Source of the DNA: Carnegiea gigantea
Lineage: Eukaryota; Streptophyta; Magnoliopsida; Caryophyllales; Cactaceae
DNA length: 64,000 bases
Reading direction: 5' to 3'
Assembly: GCA_029747015.1 (NCBI GenBank)
Contig: JAKOGI010000819.1
Location: forward strand, 1-64,000
In this document: in pieces, positions 1 through 12,138 of the stretch
Layout: each line of letters starts with the position of its first letter
Position numbering within the stretch: position 1 is the first letter of the stretch
Notes under the pieces: model-generated
What the model was told of the DNA's origin: nothing
The model's input: the letters and a program-made list of their open reading frames with translations, nothing else
Database searches by the model: none
Position numbers and translations under genes: made by a program

Positions 1-1507
1 GAGTATTCCACCTATGATAAGGAATTCTATGCCATTATTCGATCACTTGAGCATTGGAGTCCTTATTTGGTGACAAACAAGTTCATTCTCCACTATAACC
101 ATAAGGCACTTAAGTATATTCAAGGCTAACACAAGATCAATACTCACCATGCCAAATGGTTAAGTACTTATAAAATTTTCACTTCACCACCAAGCACAAG
201 TTCAGGAAGCTCAATAAAGGAGTCGATGCTCTTTCAAGGAGGTATCTCCTCGTATTCCAACTTGATGCTTGTGTACTTGGATTTAAGCATTTGAAGTCAC
301 TTTATGATGAAGACAAAGGCTTTGTGGAGTAGTTCAAGGAACGTTAAAGGCACCCCAAGGGAGAGTTTCTCATCTAAGAGGCTTACTTATTCAAGGGCAT
401 ATGGATTTATATCCCTCATTGTGGTACAAGGGAGCTCCTAATCCGTGAGGTCCATGGTGGTTCCCTAGCTGGCCATTTTTTATGAGAAAAAGACCCTTAT
501 GATGCTTACAGAGCATTACTTTTGGCCTTGATGGATAAGGATGTTCAAGATATGATCAAAAGATGTACCACGTGTTAAATGACAAATAGTCACACTCTTC
601 CCCAAGGCCTCTACACTTCCTTGCCCATTCCAAACTTCCCATGAGAGGACGTAAGCATGAATTTCATTCTTGGGTTTCCAAGAACTCATAGGAACAAGGA
701 TTCCATCCTTGTAGTTGTTGATCGATTCTCAAAGATGGAACACTTCATTCCATGTAATAAGACCAACCCATCTAGCCAACTTATACTTTAAAGAAGTGGT
801 TAGGCTCCATGGCATTCCAAGGTCCACAGTGTCAGATCGTGACAATAAGTTGTTGAGTCACTTTTGCATGACTTTATGGAAACGTTGGGTACTAAGCTTA
901 AGTATAGTACCACTTGCCACCCATAAATAGATGGGCAAACCAAGGTTACCAATAGAATGCTGGGAGTGCTCCTAAGGACTTTGATCAAGTCTAATCTCAA
1001 GTAATGGGTTCAATTCCTGTCTCATGCTAAGTTTGCATGGAATAAGGCCCCTAGTAAGACCACATGGATGTCTCCTTTTAAGGCAGTCTATAGAGTTAAG
1101 CCACTCTTCCCTCTCGATCTCGACCTATCAACTTAAAACCAAATGGGGAAGTATCCAAGAGAGTGCAAGAGATTCAATAGCTTCATAAGATGATTAAGGG
1201 AAATATTGAACAATCTAATGCCTCTTATCCAGCCCAAACCAACAAACATAGGAAAGAATTCATCTTCAACCCCGAAGATCACGTTTGGGTGCACTTAAGA
1301 AAAGAATGTTTCCCCTCTAAATGTAAGTCCAAGCGTATTCATAGGGTCAAGGTCCCTTTGAGGTATAGGAGGGGATCAACAACAATGCGAAGAAGCTCAA
1401 CTTGCCTGAAGATTATGGGGTATCTGCCACCTTCAATGTAGCTAATATGTCACCTCATATGGCACTTTGGGGAATTTGAGGGCAAATTCTTCGCAATAAG
1501 AGGAGAA
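1..1507 (+). pseudogene. Decayed Ty3/gypsy (CRM-like) pol fragment: RNase H and integrase
   Basis: Broken frames translate to the 3' half of a Ty3 pol. The first bases encode an RNase H stretch EYSTYDKEFYAII followed by a form of LKYIQG. Integrase pieces follow: [18 protein letters not shown] near 715-740, and a C-terminal LPEDYGVSATFNVA near 1405-1440. These match, block by block, the pol of the intact-looking element on the minus strand at 27934-30342, so this is an older copy of the same or a sister family. Many stops and frameshifts are present. The 5' part lies outside the window. Confidence 0.88.
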
Positions 1508-2375
1508 TAAAAGGGATGAAGCCACAAAGTATTAATTCAGTGTCCTATTAGTCTAAGAAAGTCAAGGGAAAGCTCCATATGCTTAAGGAATAGCTCAAGT
1601 CCTCAAAGACATTTTTGGCGCCCAAACTATCCAAGAAGGCTTGCACGAACCCAGTTTTGTAAGCTAGATTATTCAAGACTAAAATGAGTTTGTGGAGCTT
1701 TAATTACACTTCTTAAGAACCTTTCTATGTTAGCATTAAGCAAATAAAAATAGTTCTAGGTTAAGTCTTGTAGAAGTTAAGTCAAATGGGAGCAAATTTA
1801 AAAAGTAGCAGAAAGTAATCCAGTTTGGACCACTTGTACATTTTGGCATTTATGTTAGCTCCAAATTTACCTAAATTTAGTTACCTGAAAATAGAGATCC
1901 CAAGATTTCCATAGACTCTTGTTTCATCCAATTTGGGCAACTACATTGGAAGTTATGGCTGTTTGAATTGGGGGGTTGTCCACTGAAAAGCAATTGGTGG
2001 ACTGCACTTCTCAGCTTTTCTACTTTTCTACTTTTTGATCTCTCCCATTCCATTAGCTGCTTTTTTTACATGTTTATGCTGTATGTAAAGGCAGATTTGA
2101 CGTTGAAATGAAAGTTGAGTTTTAAATCCTTCACTTTTAAACTCTCTCTTACTTATCTTTGATTTGGCTAATCAAAGTGGTGGTTAAGTAAGTCTTAATC
2201 TTACTTACGGTGGTGTCTCTTATCCCCAAGTATGATTAGAGTCCTTAGTTTTCTAAAGGTGGTGTGTCTTATCCTTGGGCAAGCTAGTTTATCCTCTTTT
2301 TTCTTGCTTACAACATAGCTCTATTTAAGCTAGTTTCAGTTTCTTTGCTTTTCTTTCTTCTCTTTACATTTTTTC
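1508..2375 (+). repeat. Probable 3' LTR or flank of the decayed Ty3 element
   Basis: The purine-rich stretch AAGAGGAGAATAAAAGGGATG near 1497-1517 sits where the polypurine tract and LTR start should be, compared with the younger element. The following ~860 bp is non-coding. A right LTR end could not be placed, and the boundary with the copia fragment that follows is approximate. Confidence 0.4.
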
Positions 2376-3231
2376 TTAAACTTTAATGCTCGAATATCTT
2401 TTCCTCCCTTTAAGATACATCATCACGTATGCTAACATGTTTTTGACAAACTTGAACTTAATGGCAATGTGTTTGGTCTTTCTATGATACTTAGGGTCCT
2501 TTATGTATGCACTTGCAGCTTGACTATCACAGTAAACTAATACTAGACTGGTGTTGCCCACCTCACCTAGTAGATGATTTAAGAACCTCTTCAACCAAAC
2601 AACTTCTTGCACTATTATCGAGAAAGCCACAAATTCAGCCTCAATCATGGATAAGGCTACACATGATTGGTTCTTGCTACTCCATGATACCGCACTAGTG
2701 TTAAGTGAGAAGACATATCCCAAGGTAGGTTTTCTATCATCCAAATCTTCTCCATAGTCAACGTCTATGTATCCCTTCAAGAGCAAATGATTTCCTTAAT
2801 AACACATGCATAAATCAGTAGTTTCCTTCATGCAGCTCATGATCCTGTTTACTGCCTTCTAATGTACCCATCATGGGTCACACTACTACCTACTAACCAA
2901 GCCAACGGTGAAATAGATATGTGCCCTAGTACATAATGTGGCATACATTAGACTACCACCCGTACTGGCATAAGGGATTCCACTCATTTGTGCTTTTTGT
3001 TATGGAGTTTCTGGACACTTATATTACTTAAGGCTTCGAATTTACTAATAGTAGTACTAACAACGGGCTTACAACTTAGCATGTTGACTTGTTCATGAAC
3101 ATTTTTGATGTAATTCTCCTCAGAAAGAGATAACAATTTCTTTTAATGGTCTCTCTAAACCTTTACTCTAAGAACATGTGCTACTTTACCTATATCTTTC
3201 ATCTAAAAGTTAGATGATAAGCATGCCTCTA
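2376..3231 (-). pseudogene. Ty1/copia fragment 1: RNase H and end of reverse transcriptase
   Basis: Minus-strand reading gives a copia RNase H: GYIDVDYGEDLDDRKPTLGY, then AVSWSSKNQSCVALS, then EAEFVAFS, EVVWLKRFL, YCDSQAA and KTKHIAIKF, all in the usual order (2376-2786). Upstream, 2787-3231 gives a stop-ridden end of the RT domain (MKDIGKVAHVLRVKV near the left insertion border). The sequence continues directly at 19032, so one copia gene was split by the 15.8-kb array between them. No 3' LTR for this copia was found on the left side, so its 3' end is truncated. Confidence 0.88.
3227..3231. repeat. Target-site duplication (left), Athila-like array
   Basis: CTCTA precedes the first LTR, and CTTTA (19032-19036) follows the last LTR. 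The match is 4 of 5, as expected for an old 5-bp duplication. On both sides the copia RT reading frame resumes. Confidence 0.55.
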
Positions 3232-4470
3232 TGGTAAGTGCTTAATGTATACATCATTTTAAGGCTATTTATGTTAATTTTTAGGAGAATTATGTGCTTA
3301 ATGTTATTATTTATACTCCTATTCTCGATTTATGCTTGCGTATTGCAGGATTTTTAGTCTTTTTACCCAGTATTTGACCATAAATAGATGTATTTTGGCC
3401 TCTCCAATGGACACCCATGTGTTGCTATGCCCGTGGAGCAAGAAAAGAGTACAAAGCCGATTCCAGCCCAGACCACGGTCAGACCGTGGTACCTGCCAAG
3501 GACTGTAGTGAGCTTGTAACTGCTGCCTCTGCATCTTTATTCGGCTGTGTGGCTGAGATCAAGCAAGCTCTACTATAGATAGCTTCGTTCTGCAGCAGTA
3601 GAAGATAATCCCTTGAACAATACAAAAGCATAGATTAGTGCTTTAGCCTAGCTTCTTTCTTTCTCAAATTTTGTAGGTTTCTAGTTTGATTTTTAGTTTT
3701 GGTGAGAAATCTTAAGTGTATGTGTTTAGTTTTCTGAGGCAATTTGAAACCCTGGGTTGAAGGCCATCTCAGTCAAGCCTTTCTCTCAGATTTCGCCAAA
3801 TTGTTAGTTAGTTTTGTTTATTTCTTAATCATGTCTGAGTAGTTTTCTTTTGTCTAGAGATTTTGTAGTTTGTGGAAGTGTAGTTAGATTATGTCTTAAT
3901 TTGTAGAATTGTGCTTATTTTCATGAGTGGTTTGATTTCCTTTATCAAGTGTTATTCATGTTGTGACTAGATTTTTGGCCAAAGTTTCCTTGCTCACTTG
4001 AAACAAATGAATGAAAACTGAAAGGTGACATTTGGTTGTCGGACTGCCTGATTAAACCTAGCGTGGAGTCCTCCCGAAAGAGAGATTTGCAAGTTATGAG
4101 CACTAGAGAGTAATCAAATATATTAAACTTGAATTAAGGTAAATTAGTTTGAAACAATGACTTTTGTTTAGTTTAGGCAAATTTGACTGATTTTGAAACG
4201 ATAGATCAAATTTCTGAACAGATAACAATTCCTCGAGATTAACCGATTAGAGAAAAGCACATGGTTGTTGTTTTGATCCAATACTCTTTCATAACTACAA
4301 GAATTCCTAGATATAGTTTCTCTTTGATTGATTCAAAATAGTGAATTAGAAATAGTTAAATCAAAACCAGTTAAATTAGAATTTTGCTTAGCAACTTCTG
4401 ACAGGCAAGACTTAGTAAGTTAAGGAACGATATACTGCTGCTACCTATGCGCTTGCGGTAGTCTCAATCA
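3232..4470 (+). repeat. Athila-like LTR 1
   Basis: About 1.24 kb. Starts TGGTAAGTGCTTAATG (the first G replaces A of the other copies) and ends GTAGTCTCAATCA, directly before the primer-binding site. It lacks short stretches present in LTR 2 and LTR 3, for example near 3340 and near 4425. It contains an inverted repeat ACCACGGTC-A-GACCGTGGT at 3472-3490. Confidence 0.88.
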
Positions 4471-4476
4471 AGTTTT

Positions 4477-4493
4477 TGGCGCCGTTGCTGGGA
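4477..4493 (+). promoter_or_regulatory. Primer-binding site, tRNA-Asp type
   Basis: TGGCGCCGTTGCTGGGA lies 6 bp after the LTR end. It is complementary to the 3' end of plant tRNA-Asp with one mismatch (T for C in TTGCC). Use of tRNA-Asp is a known trait of Athila and Tat lineages. Confidence 0.85.
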
Positions 4494-4632
4494 ACTAAAC
4501 TGTTAACTATTGAGTTATCTTACGAAAGTGACTAAGTATTTTATTGTTCCTTCTTTTTTTTGTTATTTTCTTTTCTTATTTAACTATGCTGGCAGTGTTA
4601 GTGAAGGTGCTTTCAGGAATTTTTCCTAGTTT

Positions 4633-5504
4633 ATGCGAAGTCCAATCTCGTACGAACCTGATCTTGAGATTGAGAGGACTTTCCGCTTAAGGAGGAAAAA
4701 GCAAAGGATTGAAGAACAAAGGCACGAGGCAAGAAGGAATTCAAACAAGGCAGGAGGAGGAGGTGACCAAAGAAGGACTGTTTGAGAGTTTGTTACGCCT
4801 GAAGTCCAAGGGATCGCCTCAAGCATCGCTCAACTTGCAGTAGATGCCAATAATTTCAAGCTCAAACCGGCACTCATTTCCATGGTGTAGAAATCCCTAT
4901 TTGGGGGAGCTCCTTTAGAAGATCCGAATCTACACCTCTCAGTCATTTTAGAGGTGCGCGACACATTAAAGCTCAATAGAGTCTCCAATGATGCGATTCG
5001 CCTGTGCTTATTTCCTTTCTCATTGAGGGATAAGACAAGGGCTTGGTTACACTCCTTGCCATCTGGATGCATTACCACCTGGGATGAATTGATAAGAGCA
5101 TTCCTTGCCCAGTTTTTTCCTCCAAGGAAAATAGCAAGCCTAAGGAATCAGATCACTAACTTCATACAAAAAGATGATGAGACGCTTTATGAAGCCTAGG
5201 AGCATTTTAAAGATCTACTGCATTTATGCTCCCGTCATGGTATTCAGCGTTAGATGATTATCCAAGCCTTTTATAATGGTGTGACCCAATCTGTAAGGTC
5301 CACTATTGATGCGGCAGTAGGAGGAACCTTGAAGAGCAAGATTGAGGATGAAGCCTATAATCTAATCGAGGAGATGGCACTAAACAATTTTCAATGGTCC
5401 ACTGAATGAGGCCAACCCAAACAGGTTGGAGGTAAGCTTGAAGTTGATGCACTTACTTTACTTTTTGTTAAACTAGATGCTATGACTCAAAGACTGACCG
5501 AATG
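4633..5504 (+). pseudogene. Athila-like gag, copy 1 (broken)
   Basis: The frame opens MRSPISYEPDLEIERTFRLR at 4633, shortly after the leader. The core retrotransposon gag domain follows with DTLKLNRVSNDAIRL, FPFSLRDKTRAWLHSLPSG, TTWDELIRAFLAQFFPP and DETLYEA (4954-5199). A stop replaces the tryptophan expected after DETLYEA. Later pieces MIIQAFYNGV, RSTIDAAVGGTLKSK and AYNLIEEMALNNFQWS remain readable. At least five in-frame stops are seen up to 5504, so it is not translatable as a whole. The protein would form the particle core. Confidence 0.9.
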
Positions 5505-6915
5505 AATATTAATGTTTTGAATTCTAGTGCCCCTTCCCCTTATGAAATTTGTGGTTTTGTTAAGCAATGTGGCTTTGAATTGTTAAGTTGGGAGTCATTT
5601 TCCCCAAGATTCTAATGAAGTTAATTATGTTCAAAATTTCAACCTAAGATCGACCAATGACCCTTACTCTAATACCTATAATCCGGATTGGAAGAATCAT
5701 CCAATTTTTTCTTATAAGTCTAATCCAAACCCATCAAATTTAGCCCCTATGAATGCTAGACCACCCCCTAGTTTTCAAAGAACCTCATTCCCTTCTCAGA
5801 TGCCCCAAAAGTCTAATATAGAGTTGATGATGGAAAGCAAGCTTATGGCATAATAAAAACAGGATGAGCATATTAAGCAATTAGCATTAAAGGTTGATGT
5901 GCTTACAACTCATAATAGGATGTTGGAAGCTTAAATTGTACAAAAAGCTACTTTCTCATCTATGCCCCCAGATGGACTTCCTAGCAATCCCGAACCCAAT
6001 CCTCGTGAGCACTGTAACTGTGTTACCATGAAGGAAGAATAAGAGGACATAACTAACCCTAAGCATACACCAATAGAAAAGGGTAGGGAAATAATCATGG
6101 CTGGCAATAAGGAGAGAAATAATGATAGCAAGACTGCCACATTCAAAGAGAATGACACTGTTGAGATCCCCACCATTTTCCCACCTGAGCTTCCTGACCT
6201 AGGTAGTTTTTCTATCCCATGCATTGTGGAAAAGGTGGAAATTGAGAGAGGTTTATGCAATCTAAGTGCTAGTGTCAGCACAATAGCCTATTCTTTGTTT
6301 CATAAGCTGCCCCTAGGACCATTACTAGCCGCACCTTTTTCACTACAATTGGCTTATGGTTATGTGACGTAACCTATAGGCAAATTAGATAATGTGCTAG
6401 TCAATATAGGAGACATTTGGGTGTTAGAGGACTTCATTGTAGTTGATATATCAGAAACTGATGATGCTCAAATTATCCTAGGTCGGCCCATTTCGGCAAC
6501 AGCTGGTTGCCACATTAATGTAGGAGAGGATCGTGTATCTTTAGAGGTAGAAGGGCACTTTGCTGTGTTTAGTCATAGAATAGAGGACGTGGTTTCTCCT
6601 CATTCTTTTTTATTGGATGCATTACCCCTTTCCCCTGAGATTGATATGGAGGATGTCTTGAATTGTGAAGATCCTCCTGATTCTGACTGGAATTCTTATG
6701 AGGAACTCGACCAAGGGTATGTTAAGGTGGAGTTTTCTGCTCCTATGCTACCTAATAAGCCCGAGGTTGAGGCCCCTATTCCTAATGAGTCTTCCATGGC
6801 TGATTATTGCAGGTTTGCACAAACTGTTCTCTTTATGCCTCATATGCATAGTTTTGATGTAGATTTTGATTCAGGGGTTGAACAAGTTGATGGTAGCCCA
6901 TCTGATGGGCTATAA
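5505..6915 (+). pseudogene. Athila-like gag C-terminus and aspartic protease, copy 1
   Basis: After gag comes a degenerate nucleocapsid and spacer segment (5505-6096). The protease region spans 6097-6915. It reads PELPDLGSFSIPCIVEKVEIE, then the active-site region CNLSASVS, then VNIGDIWVLEDFIVVDI, and IILGRPISATAGCHINV. In the family the active-site motif is DLGAS, so here the catalytic Asp is Asn and the Gly is Ser. One stop splits the frame at 6370. The long acidic tail ends at SPSDGL. The RT, RNase H and integrase that should follow are absent. Confidence 0.85.
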
Positions 6916-7268
6916 GAGTGATTTGTTTTGTATGCAGATAATGTATTATGGCACTAAGTTATGAAGACAAAGGACCAGTAGCCCGAACTTTTAAGATGGT
7001 ACGTTCACTTGAAGAAATTTGATTTTGTGGTCCGGGAAAAAGCTAATATCCACACAGTTCTTGATCCTGACCAAGCATATAAGAAGGGTCAACCTCTTGA
7101 CCTTAAAAGAGTGCTTCTTGGGAGGTAATCCAAGTTTGTTTCCTTTCTTTTTTCTTAGCCTTTATTTTTACTATTTTTGTAGTTTGTCGAAAAGAAAAAA
7201 AAAGAGAGAGAGAAAACAAAAAAAATAATATACGTAGAATGTTAGCCACCACGACCATATCCCCCGAA

Positions 7269-7280
7269 CCACGGCCGTGG
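7269..7280. repeat. Perfect 12-bp palindrome CCACGGCCGTGG
   Basis: Fully self-complementary with no loop. Of the same type as palindromes at 3472-3490, 7340-7360 and 26447-26459 and in the CRM leader. Confidence 0.9.
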
Positions 7281-7339
7281 GGTGCCATCCAAAAAAAAAT
7301 AAAAAATAAAAAATAATGAAAATATAGCGGACCAGTAGA

Positions 7340-7360
7340 CACCACGGTCAGACCGTGGTG
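7340..7360. repeat. Inverted repeat CACCACGGTC-A-GACCGTGGTG
   Basis: Ten-base perfect arms around a single base, upstream of the Athila ORF start. The equivalent place in internal region 2 (near 14250-14275) has a decayed version. Confidence 0.9.
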
Positions 7361-7773
7361 AAGCCTACGGTCTGTAATGGACCGCTACAGTTTGCGGTCT
7401 AGGTTTTTAACTGCAGAGCCTTTTCCTCTCCCTCACTTCTTCTTCTCTTCAGCCTTGACTGTCTCTCTCTCTACGTCCATTTTCTCTCTCAACTCTCCAT
7501 ACTTCACAACTTCAATCTCCTTCATTTCTTCACTATTTTTAATCATTTTCACGCCAAATCATTTCCTTTCACTCAATCTTCCCATTTTCTTCATAAATAT
7601 CATCTCTTTTCTTCTTCTTCTTCTTCTTCTTCAAATTCATCCCACCTTCACTTATCCACCATACCCATCCTTTTCTCTCTCCTATTTTTCATATTTTTAC
7701 TTAATTTCTTCAATTTTCTGGGTTCTAGTTCTTATTTTGGATTTAGTTTTGTTTTTGGTTAGAGTTTGCAACC

Positions 7774-9086
7774 ATGGCACCAACCAAGAGACAAAGGAGC
7801 ACCAAGGAGGTTAGGTCTTCAAGTCAAGCACCACCTTAACCTCAAAGGACATCCCGAACGGTGCGTGCTAGAGGTAACATTCATCACTCTCTTGGTTTAA
7901 TGCATCCCGATTATGTTGCTAGGTACAATTGTTTAAATGAACATGTGGTTATGGCAACATGATATTATAATAAGGATTTGTTGGCCCGGTTGGGAATGTT
8001 GGATGATATTAGATGGTTGTTCACAAGAGGTGGTATGGGACACTTTTTAGAACTTAAAGAGCATACATATCGAGCCCTAACCCTAGAATTCCTTGGTACA
8101 CTCTACATCAAGGTTACTAGAGGACCTCAACGTTAAGCCCGATATATATCGTTTTATTTGTAGGGACAATTGTATGAACAGAACTTATATACCTTCAACA
8201 GTATTTTCGATTTTCCACCTGGCATGGATTTATCGAACTGCCAAGTCCCCCACAAATTCAACCCGAATACATTTTGGGGTGAACTTTCGGGGAGTGTTAG
8301 GTATAGTACTAGTTCATCAAAAAGCACACATATTAGGAACCCCTGCATTAGAGTAGCTCAACGTACCTTGGCCTGTTCTCTGTTTGCTTGGGGCGATAGT
8401 TTGAATGTCTCGAGACTTTCTGAGTTGTACTTTTTGTCCTGCATGATTGATGGAGCCCAGCTTGACCCAGGTTCATTTTGAGCTAAACAATTACATAGTG
8501 TTACTGTTAGCCCTAAAGGTAGGATAGTCATAGGTGGGATTATAACTACTATTGCTAGATTCTTGGGTGTTAAGCCTAATCCTGAGGAGTTTTTGGGTCT
8601 GAGTGGCTTAATCAAGTTGCTTTTGAAATTATGAACTTTTGTAAAGTTGATGCTGGCCATTTGTGTTGGATTTACTCTGAGGACCGGCTTTTGCCGCCTC
8701 CTAATGTTGATCGCACCACCCTTCTTCATCGAGCTAACCTTTATTGGGTTCTTAATGACAATGAGGTTGTTCGACTTGCACCCCATCATCCAGCCCATAG
8801 TCAAGCCGAACCTAGTTCTTCTTCTCAAACACCCCCTCCTGACTATTTTGACATCCAAGGCACTCTTAGATCCATTCAAGAGGAGCAAGTTTCCCTCTGA
8901 GCATTTGTTACTTCTGAGAGCGCCGCTCTTCGGGACGTCTAAGAGCGCCATGATAAGTCTCGTGGGTTGGTTACTTCCTAGACACAATATTTCCAAGACT
9001 ATAGGGCATGTCTAGAGACCTGACAGGATTGGCATATCTCTTATAGCCAACCATCCCATCCTCCACCACCACCACCTCCTTTCTAA
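7774..9086 (+). pseudogene. Athila ORF (ATHILA ORF-1 family type), copy 1
   Basis: ATG in the context CAACCATGG opens MAPTKRQRSTKEVRSSSQAP. Readable blocks include GNIHHSLGLMHPDYVARYN, DLLARLGMLDDIRWLFTRGG, MGHFLELKEHTYRALTLEFL, LYTFNSIFDFPPGMDLSNCQ, FWGELSGSVRYSTSSSKSTH, RVAQRTLACSLFAWGDSLN, LYFLSCMIDGAQLDPGSF and GRIVIGGIITTIARFLGV. This matches the plant ATHILA ORF-1 family, whose role is unknown. In autonomous Athila elements a further ORF downstream of pol occupies the env position. Several stops and frame changes break it. It ends in PPPPPPF just before a conserved non-coding block. Confidence 0.82.
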
Positions 9087-10850
9087 TTGTTATATGCTAC
9101 TCCCCTTCCCTTTTTCTATTTCGCACCCACATTGACGGCAATGTGTGATTCAAGCATGGGGCAATTAGTTAGTTGTTATATTTGGCGTCTGATGCCTATT
9201 TTCGATTTGGTGTGATTCTGCTTTGTATATGTAGTTAGTGGTAGTTTTTGTTGTGTTTTGGATTTAGTTTTGTTTAGTAGTGCATTTAGTTTTCTTTTCA
9301 TTCTAGGTTGTATTTTAGTTTCTTTCTTTTTTTTAGTTTATTTGCATTTTTAGTCTGCATTGTTATTAGGAGCATGTAAAAAAAAAAAGAAAAAAAATCC
9401 TCCGATGATGATCTATCTAGATTTGGTAGACTTCTATGGTTTAGTTTGATCCTCTGATTCGCCCGAATTTTGTATAAAATGTTTGCGACTGAGTTTTCGA
9501 AATTATCTCCATGTTTTGACCACATATTAGATGTGAGTTGATTTACCTCATGAGTCTTTACATGATTTTGGCGTATGTTTACTAGTGGGCTAGTTTTGAC
9601 GTTGGTAGATGTCCCATGAGATTTCGAGCTTTTAGAGGCTATTCATCATTTTTAGTCTCATATTTTCTTTCGTGTGTGACTCTTTCTTGACATCATTCCT
9701 CTAGAACTTGCTTTGATTCTCATTCAAGATCATATTTCGTATATGCATTTAGGCAATATGAGTGAGACATTTTTCTTTTTTTTGATTTGTTGAAACCCAC
9801 GGCCAAATAGTCACCTTTGTTGTGTATTGTATCCCTTGCTAGCCCCTTTGGGCCTATATCCGCTTTTCTTGATTTAAAGCTCCTGTTATAGCCCATGGCC
9901 AAATATTTGTCTTACCCTTATGCCAAGACTAGAGGAGTGTTTCATTCTTTTGCATCAAGTATAATAGGGTGTTAGTAAGGTGGATTGTTATCTTTTAATA
10001 AATTTTAGCTGTTTGGTGTAGGGGTGTGAGATCTTGATAAATCCCTTATGTTATTGTACAAAGTTCGGAGAAGAGTTGAAATTTCAAGTTTGTTATGGAT
10101 TTCCCCTTGGTTATCCTTATTTTTCAAAAAAATGAAAAAAAAAAGAAAGAAAGGATCATGATGCCAAAAAATTAAAAAAAAAAGTCCTTAGAAAAAAAAC
10201 GAAAGAAAGTTTTAAGTCTTGGTGGGATTGTAAGATATTTGTGATTTTCGACTCTTTCTCTTTTCAATTGGGGATGTGCTTCATTGATAGATTGATATGG
10301 TTTACGAAGGATGTAGTATGATGCATTTGAATTGTTTAGCTCTTAGTCTATGGCTTCTAGCTCCTTTTTCTAAAATATTTGTTCCCCTTTTATCTTTGCC
10401 CATAGCCCTGTTACAACCCTATGTAAGTCCTCATGATTGTCTAGTGTGTTTGCATTTTAGTGATGGCGAATTTAAGAATCATGTCAAGCCTATGGTAGAT
10501 TTGAATCTAAGGAACGAGAATTGAGAGAACCTTCATTATTATAAACACATGAGTGATGAGAGCCACATAACTATAGTGAGGTTCTACCGGCCTTGCTAGC
10601 CTTACTTGTTTCATATAATTGAAATGATTATATTTGACGATTTGGGGAGATTGATTTAAGTTTAACATTGTGGTCTATTAAAAGGTTTTCGCAAATTTCA
10701 TTCCCTAATCTATTTATTAATGATTTTTGGATCTTTTTGGGCTACCTTTGGATCAACTTTATCATTTGAATGTACCCATATGTATCCGAAGGAGGTTGTG
10801 TAAATTTTTGATTTTTGCATTTGCTTGAGGGCAAGCAACAGTTTAAGTAT
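9087..10850 (+). other. 3' non-coding region of Athila-like copy 1
   Basis: No convincing gene. It starts with a block resembling ATTGACGGCAATGTGTGA and GCATGGGGCAATTAG (an internal polypurine-like site near 9155), then runs through A-rich patches (9367-9390, 10125-10205). Segments such as GCTAGCCCCTTTGGGC (9839-9854) recur in the 3' region of the TR-GAG-like element on the minus strand. Confidence 0.75.
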
Positions 10851-10859
10851 GGGGGAGTT
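10851..10859 (+). promoter_or_regulatory. Polypurine tract, Athila-like copy 1
   Basis: GGGGGAGTT directly before LTR 2, the expected plus-strand primer. The same sequence precedes the LTR of the TR-GAG-like element. Confidence 0.8.
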
Positions 10860-12132
10860 TGATAAATGATTAATGTATACATCATTTTAACGCTATTTTG
10901 TGTTAATTTTTAGGAGAATTATGTGCTTAATGTTACTATTTATACTCCTATTCTCAATTTATGCTAGGGTATAGTTGTTTTATGTATTTTGTAAGATATT
11001 TAGTGCGTTTACCCAGCATTTAACCATAAATAGATGTATTTTGACTGCCCCTGTAGACACCCATGTGTCGCTACGCCCGTGGAGCAAGAAAAGAGTAGAA
11101 AACCAGTTCCAGCCCAGACCACGATTGGACTGTGGTACCTGCCACGGACGGTGAACCTGTAACTGTTGCCTCTTCATCTTCCTTCAACTGTGTGGTTGAG
11201 AATCAGTGAGCTCCTCTATAAATAGCTTCATTCTGCAGCAGTAGAAGGCAATCCCTTGAACAATGCAAATGCATAGATTAGTGCTTTAGCCTAGTTTCTT
11301 TCTCAAATTTTGTACGTTTCTAGTTTGATTTTTAGTTTTGGTGGGAAATCTTGAGTGTATGTATTTGGTTTTTTGAGGTGGATTGATGCCCTTGGTTGAA
11401 GGCCATCTCAGTCAAGCCTTTATCTCAGATTTCACCGGATTGTTGGTTAGTTTTATTTATTTCTTAATCGCATTTGAGTAGTTTTCTCTTGTCTAGGGAT
11501 TTAGTAATTTGTGAAAGTGTGGCTGGATCATGTTTTAATTTGTAGAATTGTACTTGTTTTCATGATTAGTTTGATTTCGTTTGTCAAGTGTTGTTCATGT
11601 TGTGACTAGATTTTTAGCCAAAGTTTTCTTGCTCACTTGAAACAAACGATTGAAAAACTGAAAGGTGGCATTTAGTTGTTGGACTGCTTGATTAAACCTA
11701 ACATGGAGTCGTCTCGAAAGAGAGATTTGCATGTTAGGAGGACTAGAGAGTAACCAAATATATTAAACTTGAATTAAGGCAAATTAGTTTGAAAGAACAA
11801 CTTTTGCTTAGTTCAGGTAAATTTGATTGATTTTGAAAGAATAGATCAAATTTCAGAATAGATTGTAATTCCGCGAGATTAACCGATTAGAGAAAAGCAC
11901 ATGATTATTGTTTTGATCCAATACTATTTCATAACTACGAGAATTCCTAGACATATTTTCTCTTTGATTGATTCACAACAGTGAATTAGAAATAGTTAAA
12001 TCAAAACCAATAGAATTAGAATTTTGCTTAGCACATTCTGACAGGCAAGACTCAGTAAGTTACATTAGTCCCTGAGGAACAATATTTTTATCTATACTAG
12101 TGCTACCCGCGTGCTTGCGGTAGTCTCAATCA
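10860..12132 (+). repeat. Athila-like LTR 2 (shared middle LTR)
   Basis: Starts TGATAAATGATTAATGTATA, ends GTAGTCTCAATCA, about 1.27 kb. By eye it differs from LTR 3 at roughly one base in eight in the first 200 bp. It serves as 3' LTR of internal 1 and 5' LTR of internal 2. Confidence 0.88.
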
Positions 12133-12138
12133 AGTTTT

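Larger units (their letters stand above)
6916..7773 (+). other. Remnant of pol 3' end and leader of the Athila ORF
   Basis: Broken frames near 7015-7125 give KFDFVVRE, DPDQAYKKGQPLDLK and RVLLGR, which resemble sequence after integrase in related elements. There is then a polypurine stretch (7192-7222), two GC palindromes (7269-7280 and 7340-7360) and a pyrimidine-rich tract with a TTC microsatellite around 7612-7633. No gene is seen between 7130 and 7773. The open frame across 7377-7814 is a by-product of the C/T-rich sequence. Confidence 0.65.

Noticed and set aside
7377..7814. 145-codon open frame rich in Ser, Phe and Leu before the Athila ORF
   Set aside because: It follows from a C/T-rich leader with TTC repeats. 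The homologous frame in unit 2 (14289-14648) is shifted, and no domain is seen.
8358..8996. 212-codon minus-strand open frame
   Set aside because: It is antisense to the Athila ORF, whose match to a known family on the plus strand is clear.
7774..9086. Athila ORF as a true envelope gene of a retrovirus-like element
   Set aside because: I cannot see a signal peptide or a membrane anchor in the broken frames. The match is to the ATHILA ORF-1 family of unknown role.
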